DNA of 18,088 nucleotides, taken from positions 1 to 18,088 of the forward strand of contig CAJVPJ010000724.1 in NCBI GenBank assembly GCA_910592205.1, given 5' to 3'. Positions 13,101-18,088 of this stretch are shown piece by piece. Made by a program: the position numbers and the translations under genes. The DNA is from Paraglomus occultum. Lineage: Eukaryota; Glomeromycota; Glomeromycetes; Paraglomerales; Paraglomeraceae. The notes below the pieces were generated by a model. That model was given only the letters and a program-made list of their open reading frames with translations, was not told the origin of the DNA and made no database searches. How positions within the stretch are numbered: position 1 is the stretch's first letter; the number at the start of each line of letters is the position of its first letter.

Positions 13101-15498
13101 CTCGGTAATGTTTCTTCTTTCTTGTGTCTTTCTTTCCATTCCAAATGACAAAAAGACATTGACATCCACGATCTTACTTATTTAGGCATCGATGTCGGTG
13201 TGGCTATATTTACATAACAGCTAATTGCGAAGGAGTAAATGCGTCTCAAGAATGTCCAGAATGTAAGAAGATGATTCTTGGCGGCGAGAATTACGTAATA
13301 GCCACTGGCCAGACAAAACTAAACGCTAACCCAGACCATCCAGGTTACATATTTGAAGATGTGACACGAGATACTAAAAAAACCGTGCGCGCACTGACTC
13401 CGACTGCGTACCGCATTCTCCATCTTTTCGTACATACTTTGATTGGAGTCTCTGGCACTGTACAAACAGCCGAAGAATTTCTTAACGCTTATGGTGACGT
13501 CATACAAGACCCTTATTTATATTGCCAGCAACATATAATAAATGACTGGGAAGTTTTGAAAGCGCTTCTTGCATGCAACGATGAAACTCTGGCATTGGTC
13601 ATGCACAGTATTCTGTATTCTATTTTGGAAAATAAAACCAACTTAAGTCCATACTTGACTACCGCAGAGGCTCGGAATTTGTGGGAACAAGATTTTCTCA
13701 ATACACATGTTAACCCATTTACAAGAAATGTGTCAGCCACAGCCACGAATTTACGAGAAAAATTGGAAAGGGCTAAAGTTGATGGAAACACGCAAACAGC
13801 AACGTTTGAGGCTGAAATAGATGAAGTTTATCAGATGCCTGATACGGATCGTAGGCTACGCCTACCAAGACTATGGAGACACGTTGAGCCTGCAAGCAAG
13901 AAGGGTTTTAAGGCATATTTTATCAACAATCCACAGTACAAAGCCGCTTTTCCGTTCCTCGACTTATTCTTTGAGTTTGAGGAAAATTTGTGTGCCGTAA
14001 AACATCTACGATCTCTTGTGAAATTTACTCAAATCTTGGCGAGGCGCCTGGCGTATCGAATGACACGACAAGAAGCGAAGACTACGACATTCCGAGATTT
14101 TATTAATCGTGAGGAAAACAAAGATTCGAGACAATCTCTTGAAACTGCTTTCGAAAATTTTATGGAAGCTTGGAATGAAGTTCGACACTTGGTAGATGCC
14201 CCTCAAATTTATGTGGACACGCGTATTATTTTCGGACTGATCGAAAACCGAGATGAAGGACTACATTTGTACGCCATGTTGAAAAGTTTGATGCAACTTC
14301 AAAACAAATTTCTCGCAAAAGTTATCCTCATTCCACCTGGTCGTTGTGGTTCGCTAAAGTTTATTGAACGCCAGGTGATGACGGTTCAAAATACTATTAC
14401 GACGCAATATTATATAAAATCAGTTCGCTTACAAGACGCGCGACGATCAAACTTAGTAGACTACGAATGGAACGATGAAATTCTCAAGTATAGTCAGCAT
14501 AACTTGGATGACAGTCGTGGTCAAGAAATTTCTTACGATCTGTACAAAATTGAAGCAGAGCTCGCCCGATGGATTGTATTTAACAAAGTATTTTTAGAAG
14601 ACAGCAGCGATGACGAAATATCATTAGGCATGTTCCCTTACCACAGGGAAATGTTTCGAGGTTCGCTCGATATTCTTCAAGACATCAAACGTGAAATACC
14701 TCAAGAACCGATTCCTCAGGCGCTAATTGAGTCAATTACCGGATCCATGGAGAACGGTAGTATGGAGGATAACCGTTTGCTGGAGCGTCCGCATGTTTTA
14801 TTATCCGCTCTTGAGATCCTGATATGCTTTGTGAAAAGAACAAACCACAACGATAACCAAGTCCTTATCAAAGATTATATTAGCGATTGGCTAAATTTAT
14901 CGACTTTTGAGCATAACGAGGAGATAAAAAAAGTACTTGGTTTGAATTTAAAGCTCATGCATGTGGTCTCGTTATATGAACTGGCGGAAGACCGAGTAGG
15001 TGACGTAGTCATCAGTTCCATTGATGACAAGTATAAGGAGCAGCTTACGAGCGACTTGGTGAGCGACATTAATGACGCATGCACATACGACAATGCCGCT
15101 GGTAAGATTCCAGCCGCTGCCTTTGCTAGAGCTTTGAAACGATTTGCATTGAGGTGTCTGTCAGTAAGGCGAGAGCCACCTGAGACTTCTCTGTCGCAAT
15201 TGCTGGCATCAAAAAATTATTGGACGGATAATGTTCCTGAAGAACTTCTTGTAAGTCAACTACCGAAAAAATTAAGAGTTTGCCACACATACTCTGCCTA
15301 CATGACGATCCAAAGCGAGATTGAGGTGAGTTATTTCGAAATATCTAATTGAATGGTATTAAGACTATTTAGGCATTGTTGAATTTAACTCTATCGCTTT
15401 ACTATTAGTGGAGGAATAGTCGCTCCAAACGAACGCCAAAAGGTTCAACGTTTGCGCTGCCGTCGAAACCCAAAAGGAAAAAATTTGCCGACACCTAA
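2..15498 (+). CDS. RNF213: RNF213/mysterin-like giant AAA+ E3 ubiquitin ligase, 5' partial
   Basis: Exons, all joining in frame: 2-2152, 2238-3043, 3118-4965, 5040-6981, 7053-7469, 7539-8089, 8155-8239, 8309-8765, 8840-8893, 8994-9328, 9395-9449, 9516-10674, 10744-13104, 13186-15325, 15409-15498 (TAA). They encode 4,816 residues; human RNF213 has about 5,200. The frame is open to the left edge with no credible start, so the N-terminus lies outside. Residue numbers in this annotation count from position 2. Order of parts: disordered tail (1-399), CBM20-like domain (400-517), helical arm, AAA unit with Walker A at 2243-2250, AAA unit with Walker A at 2568-2575, helical E3 region, RZ finger (about 4074-4105), C-terminal domain, basic tail. 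RNF213 proteins are cytosolic ATP-driven ubiquitin ligases; in animals they act on lipid droplets and on intracellular bacteria. The role here is inferred from family. Conserved blocks such as D-E-V-G-L-A-E, G-I-S-N-W, V-H-P-N-F-R and L-R-D-Y-Y make the family assignment strong. Individual splice sites are predictions. Confidence 0.93.
245..292 (+). repeat. In-frame 12-bp minisatellite encoding S-S-A-P
   Basis: Four tandem 12-bp units start at 245, 257, 269 and 281. The first two are identical, the third differs at one base and the fourth at several. Read in the gene's frame they encode three copies of S-S-A-P and one of S-P-A-P (residues 82-97). The unit length is a multiple of three, so copy-number change would keep the frame. 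It sits inside the disordered tail, where a Pro/Ala/Ser spacer is tolerable. Confidence 0.9.
1199..1552 (+). other. CBM20-like starch/glycogen-binding domain
   Basis: Residues 400-517 read as a beta-rich module with the CBM20 signature: a first strand (I-F-Y-V-Y), then A-W-V-I-G-N-I-P-E-L-G-S-W-K with W420 and W431, a strand ending in Y-W, Q-Y-K-Y, and a closing segment with N-R-T-L and W515. The G-N-x-x-x-L-G-x-W core is the hallmark of the family, and the tryptophans at such positions contact alpha-glucan in characterised CBM20 domains. Vertebrate RNF213 carries a CBM20-like domain in its N-terminal arm, so this is family architecture and not a new fusion. Binding glycogen or another alpha-glucan is inferred. 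Confidence 0.8.
4595..4654 (+). repeat. In-frame 12-bp repeat encoding D-K-x-x
   Basis: The hexamer GATAAA recurs every 12 bp at 4595, 4607, 4619, 4631 and 4643. This gives five D-K-x-x units (residues 1479-1498). The units encode D-K-I-P, D-K-N-S, D-K-N-T, D-K-V-T and D-K-E-S. The repeat forms a charged, probably flexible insertion in the otherwise helical arm ahead of the AAA ring. Slippage here would change length without breaking the frame. Confidence 0.88.
6961..7469 (+). other. First nucleotide-binding AAA+ unit (RNF213 AAA3-type)
   Basis: Walker A is G-E-A-G-C-G-K at residues 2243-2249, and the T at 2250 is the first codon after the intron at 6982-7052. Splicing therefore rebuilds the P-loop: before splicing the motif is cut between Lys and Thr. 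Walker B is V-W-L-F-F-D-E-I-N with D2301 and E2302. A sensor-1-like N2337 lies in A-A-C-N-P-Y-R. All ATP-binding and hydrolysis residues I can recognise are present, so this unit should be active. It matches the first of the two functional ATPase sites in vertebrate RNF213; the other ring positions in this family lack working P-loops. Confidence 0.88.
8076..9328 (+). other. Second nucleotide-binding AAA+ unit (RNF213 AAA4-type)
   Basis: Walker A is G-A-P-G-S-S-K-S at residues 2568-2575, split across the intron 8090-8154. Ser replaces the usual Gly before Lys, as in vertebrate RNF213, so this is a family trait and not damage. Walker B is V-V-L-L-D-E-V-G-L with D2644 and E2645. Further family blocks follow: G-I-S-N-W at the sensor region, L-R-D-Y-Y on the 54-bp exon, and A-R-N-F-G-G after it. 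The unit continues on the next exons with V-H-P-N-F-R and L-N-R-F-E-K. Six introns fall in or beside this unit. Confidence 0.88.
10744..13104 (+). other. Helical E3-module region lacking a RING finger
   Basis: This single exon encodes residues about 3287-4074, between the AAA ring and the RZ finger. The translation is helical in character, with many Leu/Glu/Asn-rich stretches. In human RNF213 a RING finger lies about 500 residues before the RZ finger. Here I find no C-x2-C pair and no spaced Cys/His set in the whole exon; the only adjacent cysteines are the C-C in A-L-C-C-D-V. The Walker A to RZ distance is about 1,500 residues, some 200 fewer than I recall for the human protein, which agrees with a missing segment. 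The rest corresponds by position to the E3 shell. Confidence 0.7.
13184..13288 (+). other. RZ-type zinc finger, His ligand replaced by Tyr
   Basis: The finger starts at the splice junction 13104/13186. Cysteines are at residues 4077, 4079, 4088, 4097 and 4100. Spacing from C4077 is +4 (Y4081), +11 (C4088), +20 (C4097) and +23 (C4100). Human RNF213 has C4505, H4509, C4516, C4525 and C4528 at the same spacings: 4505, 4509, 4525 and 4528 are zinc ligands, and 4516 is the reported transfer cysteine. So three ligands and the catalytic-position cysteine are kept, and the histidine is Tyr. C4079 is extra and could replace it. The RZ finger carries the RING-independent ligase activity of RNF213. Confidence 0.85.
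13289..15325 (+). other. C-terminal domain of RNF213-like protein
   Basis: Residues about 4106-4787 follow the RZ finger and match the human C-terminal part in length (about 700 residues). The region is mostly helical. Its most conserved stretch is near 14950-15150: H-V-V-S-L-Y-E-L, E-D-R-V and then G-K-I-P-A-A-A-F-A-R-A-L-K-R-F-A-L-R. The same blocks occur in the minus-strand paralogue at the right edge of the window. In animals this domain helps in substrate and E2 engagement; here that is inference. Confidence 0.7.
15409..15498 (+). other. Last exon: basic C-terminal tail with NLS-like cluster
   Basis: The exon encodes 29 residues and a TAA stop. Ten residues are Lys or Arg, and the tail contains K-P-K-R-K-K, a classic monopartite nuclear-localisation-like cluster. 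I chose the acceptor TAG at 15406-15408 for three reasons: a TTTAACT branch-like site lies about 25 nt upstream, the 83-bp intron matches the others, and the minus-strand paralogue has an intron at the same place leading to another basic tail. The alternative acceptor at 15372 would give only eleven residues (A-L-L-N-L-T-L-S-L-Y-Y) before a stop. Confidence 0.75.
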
Positions 15499-16309
15499 TA
15501 TTATAAGTTCTCTACTAGTTGGTGTTGATCACGACATTAGCAAAATATCCAATTATCGAACATCCAACATAGTAATTTGCTAGTACCAGCATTTTTTATT
15601 CGAGAATAGTTTTTATTAATAAACGAATTCATACGTTTATCATGATATCCTCTCCTAATTGGCAATTTCTAAATATGCAACCGGGAAAAGTAGCATCTCG
15701 TCCGTATTACAACAATCAAACTTTGTGCTGAACTCTTATGTCTAATAACAGTGTGTTGTTTACCAGTAAGAGCTTCTTTTTTTTTACATCTCCTTCAAGA
15801 CATAGATACAACAAAAAATTATTTGGCCCACTGGCACATATGACATTTTCTGATGACGACGTGCGTTTATCGACTACTAGCTAAAGAGTTTTTTTGAGCA
15901 TATATCTACTCATACATATAGCTCGGACGCTCTCTATTACGCATGCATCGTTTCTCAACAACGTCTGCTCTTCCAAAATGTCAATACGGAAACCATTCTT
16001 TATATTACACAGATGCGACAAAATTTACCGGGTGATCGCAATGAAAAAGGGCATAGATAGGTAATAATCGACTAACTGGCTGTTGTTTTCTAGTTGGTTC
16101 ACTAAATGGCTGCTCTTCTTAATGCATGCAAGGTTAACTATCCTATCATAACAATAATGAAAAGTCGGGGGAACATTTTTTATATCGAATTATTAATTAA
16201 CATAATTTACCCTGCATAGTCCCTGAAAATCGGATGATCGACATTGTTTATTTTCCCTGCGGAAAATCTTTTTTTTTTTTTTTTGCAATATTCATATTGT
16301 AATAACATA
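15499..16309. other. AT-rich 3' intergenic DNA, no gene seen
   Basis: Apart from the poly(A) signal candidate I see no supported gene. T-runs of about ten (around 15777-15786) and sixteen (16269-16284) bases are present. A weak direct repeat (AACTGGCTGT near 16073 and AAATGGCTGC near 16103) is short and imperfect. All open frames here are short and lack recognisable motifs. It lies between convergent genes, so it probably carries the 3' UTR of the plus-strand gene and spacer DNA. Confidence 0.6.
15618..15623 (+). terminator. Candidate poly(A) signal AATAAA
   Basis: AATAAA lies about 120 nt after the TAA of the plus-strand gene, in an AT-rich 3' flank. It is a reasonable cleavage and polyadenylation signal for that gene. 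Short AT-rich words occur by chance, so confidence is moderate. Confidence 0.45.
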
Positions 16310-17208
16310 CGGTGACAAAAACTGCATATCTCAACAACTATGGATTTAAATTTAAGTTTTTTTGAAGGCTTACGAGATTCTACCGCCATTAAACTCAATT
16401 AGTGACTATTTAGCTATAAATTCCATTAGCTTGTCAGTAGTTTGCGCTTCTCAACGTTGGTCTTTATGGCTCGTCATTCATTTTCAATTGGATTAATGTC
16501 AAGACTGCTGAGTGTTTGAGTAACAATATTTTGGTAGCATATAACCCGTACTTTAGATTATTGTTCTATTGCATCCACAAGACGAGTCTGCAATATTTTC
16601 CCATAAAGCACTGTCAATCATGTTATTCTCCATTCGAGAAATGCGTCACGCGCCGATTGCGCGATATTTGGTTTTACGTCCGTTAGTTTGCTGTGTTAAT
16701 TTCTCGAGATTATGCTCAACAATACGAAGTGTATTATTTGTTACATCACGTATTACTTTGTCCAAATAAGTGCCGATAATGTTCTAGCCTCACCATCTTT
16801 ACGAAAGTATAAATACGTAAACACTCATGAAACCAGTTTACTAGATATGAAATGAACAAGTAGCACATTATTAATAATACATTTCATTAACCGTCGTTTT
16901 TTCTTTAACACATTGTACAATTGGAAAACCGATATAACATTTAAATTCGACGTCCGGTGTTATTATTGTTTTGTATAATTATAATCATAGATTAGTCGAA
17001 AAATTTGATTGGCTACTCAGGCGCTTATGTTATGCGTTGATAGTAACACGGGACACGTTAACAACATGTAATAGTAATGCTCTCTACTGCTAAAAAACTT
17101 GTTTTCACGGAGCTTTGCAAGCTTAGTTGAGCGCAGTCCCCATCTTTGCTCTGTAATGGTATTTGCATACGTGTTTGATATTGCCGATATGATAAAACGT
17201 TGTCACTG
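16310..17208 (-). mobile_element. Probable decayed Tc1/mariner-type DNA transposon
   Basis: The left end reads CGGTGACAAAAACTGCATAT after a TA at 16308-16309. The right end, read on the minus strand from 17208, begins CAGTGACAACGTTTTATCAT, and its outer flank is TA at 17209-17210. The two ends share C-R-GTGACAA and, a few bases inward, an ATATC/ATATCGG block, which fits degenerate terminal inverted repeats with TA target duplication. About 0.9 kb separates them, shorter than an intact element (1.2-1.8 kb), so internal deletions are likely. A transposase remnant lies inside, on the minus strand. The borders are less certain than the presence of a relic. Confidence 0.5.
16414..16611 (-). pseudogene. 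Broken Tc1/mariner transposase remnant
   Basis: Read on the minus strand from 16611, this frame gives L-Y-G-K-I-L-Q-T-R-L-V-D-A-I-E, a stop, then a stretch ending L-D-I-N-P-I-E-N-E, a stop, and R-A-I-K-T-N-V-E-K-R. Tc1/mariner transposases end in P-D-x-N-P-I-E-N-x-W-R-x-I-K, where the Glu of N-P-I-E-N is the third catalytic acid. Here the Trp position is TGA, one base from TGG. Further stops follow within about 20 codons. The N-terminal DNA-binding part and the first two catalytic Asp residues are not recognisable. It is non-coding today. Confidence 0.6.
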
Positions 17209-17390
17209 TATTCTGCATCCATGGATTTTCGTCTTAGCGTTAGCCTTGATTACTCATATCTCATTGCAATAATCAACAAATTTTCAGAAAGGGAAGCATA
17301 TTTAATGTGCAAATAATCACGAATCATTACATAATCGTGTATAAATGTAAATAATACTACTACGAAAGAAAAAATAAAAAAGAAAACATT
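17209..17390. other. 3' flank of the minus-strand gene
   Basis: AT-rich sequence between the right edge of the transposon relic and the stop codon of the minus-strand gene, probably its 3' UTR. A minus-strand ATTAAA (plus-strand TTTAAT near 17300) could be a poly(A) signal variant. I see nothing else in it. Confidence 0.4.
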
Positions 17391-18088
17391 CTATGCTTGA
17401 TTGAACTTCTGTTTCTGCGCTTTCTTCGCTTTAACACTGGTATGTGTTTTCATAAGAGGACGCTTGTTTGAGCTGGCCATAGATTGCTGCTTAGAACGTA
17501 TTTTCTACATGATATGATCGAATTAGTCGTTAGTACACGAATAGATATATGAAAGTCACCTAAGATGATACTCACATCCATCTTCGCTTTGATCGCACAA
17601 TAAGCCGAATGACTATGAGCGACAAGCAAGTTTTCTGGAAAGTTATCTTCAACAATCTCTTCAGATACGTCCGACCAGAAATTCATCTGACTCAAATATA
17701 AATTGAGATTCAAGTTCTCGTCAACCGGTTTTACAGACAACATCCTCAACGCAAAACGCTTCAAGGCTTTTGCAAAAGCTGCAGCAGGGATTTTCCCGAG
17801 TCTACCACCAGTGTCTTCAAATTCGCATGCGTTCATCAGTTCATCGTGTATATCAACCGGCATGTCGCGTTTGTATTGAGGATCAACACAGTCAATAAGC
17901 AAATCGGCTACTCTGTCTTCCACCAACTCGTAAAGCGAAACGACGTGTTTTAGTTTTAAACCTGCTTTCAGTATCTTTTTCATTTCCACATGTTTCTCAA
18001 GCGTTTCTATTTTCATCCATTGCTTGACATAATCATTTAGAAGGACATCACCGTCACCGGTGGACATTCTCTTGACAAAGCATAAAAG
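17391..18088 (-). CDS. Second RNF213-like protein, C-terminal end only (3' partial gene fragment)
   Basis: The exon 18088-17576 enters from the right edge and a last exon 17504-17391 ends in TAG; the intron is 17575-17505 (71 bp, GTGAGT donor, GTAG acceptor). Together they give 208 residues. The first exon aligns without large gaps to the end of the plus-strand protein: C-F-V-K-R, H-V-V-S-L-Y-E-L, E-D-R-V, G-K-I-P-A-A-A-F-A-K-A-L-K-R-F-A-L-R, L-S-V, and H-S-A-Y near the splice site. The last exon encodes a 37-residue basic tail with 11 Lys/Arg but little sequence likeness to the plus-strand tail. The AAA and RZ parts lie outside, so whether this copy is complete is unknown. It is a diverged paralogue, not a recent duplicate. 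Confidence 0.88.

Larger units (their letters stand above)
2153..15408 (+). other. Set of 14 short spliceosomal introns
   Basis: Introns inferred from GT..AG borders and restored reading frame: 2153-2237, 3044-3117, 4966-5039, 6982-7052, 7470-7538, 8090-8154, 8240-8308, 8766-8839, 8894-8993, 9329-9394, 9450-9515, 10675-10743, 13105-13185, 15326-15408. Lengths are 65-100 bp. Donors are mostly GTAAG or GTAAT and acceptors CAG or TAG. Branch-site-like YTAAC occurs upstream of several acceptors, for example near 7030, 8132, 8285 and 15385. Introns cluster in the AAA core: eight of the 14 lie between 6982 and 9515 and leave tiny exons of 54 bp (8840-8893) and 55 bp (9395-9449). The arm and E3 regions are nearly intron-free. 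The least certain borders are the acceptor at 3117 and the donor at 8240, discussed under findings. Confidence 0.85.

Noticed and set aside
15326-15372. 47-bp last intron using the acceptor at 15372
   Set aside because: It is shorter than all other introns, gives eleven residues before a stop, and disagrees with the paralogue, whose last exon encodes a basic tail.
2-15498. A row of about a dozen separate plus-strand genes, or a pseudogene broken by frameshifts
   Set aside because: Every break coincides with a GT..AG intron of 65-100 bp that restores the frame, and the joined product follows RNF213 order from CBM20 to the C-terminal domain. The total is an exact multiple of three.
16269-16284. 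T16 run as the poly(A) tail of a retroposon
   Set aside because: No reverse-transcribed gene copy or target-site duplication is visible next to it; simple T-runs are common in AT-rich spacers.
16207-16398. 63-codon open frame on the minus strand
   Set aside because: It spans the T16 run and the left edge of the transposon relic, and its Lys run comes from that tract. No motif supports a gene.
16569-16769. 66-codon open frame on the plus strand
   Set aside because: It is antisense to the transposase remnant and has no recognisable protein features.

Overview
The window looks like nuclear DNA of a eukaryote with compact genes. It is AT-rich. Its introns are 65-100 bp with GT..AG borders, and several carry YTAAC-type branch sites. 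That fits a filamentous, probably early-diverging (Mucoromycota/Glomeromycotina-like) fungus, but the assignment is an inference from gene style and the RNF213-like family; a small invertebrate or other eukaryote is not excluded. I see no bacterial operons, rRNA, tRNA or CRISPR arrays.

Positions 2-15498 (+) form one giant gene that runs in from the left edge. The forward open frames that look like separate genes are exons of it. I joined 15 exons across 14 introns. The total is 14,451 nt, exactly 4,817 codons: 4,816 residues plus stop, with the N-terminus missing. The product is an RNF213/mysterin-type AAA+ E3 ubiquitin ligase. In order it has a low-complexity N-terminal tail with repeated N-F-D-S-D motifs, a CBM20-like glucan-binding domain, a long helical arm, two nucleotide-binding AAA+ units (Walker A G-E-A-G-C-G-K-T and G-A-P-G-S-S-K-S, each with its Walker B), a long helical E3 region without a RING finger, an RZ-type zinc finger, a conserved C-terminal domain and a basic tail with an NLS-like cluster on its own last exon.

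Positions 15499-17390 lie between two convergent genes. They hold a candidate poly(A) signal at 15618 and a probable decayed Tc1/mariner element of about 0.9 kb (16310-17208). The element has TA-flanked imperfect inverted ends and a broken transposase remnant on the minus strand.

Positions 17391-18088 (-) are the 3' end of a second RNF213-like gene, a diverged paralogue in tail-to-tail orientation. Its last intron is at the same place and in the same phase as in the first gene. The locus therefore looks like part of an expanded RNF213-like family. The most notable points are the missing RING, an RZ finger whose expected zinc-ligand histidine is a tyrosine while the catalytic-position cysteine is kept, and the paired paralogues.
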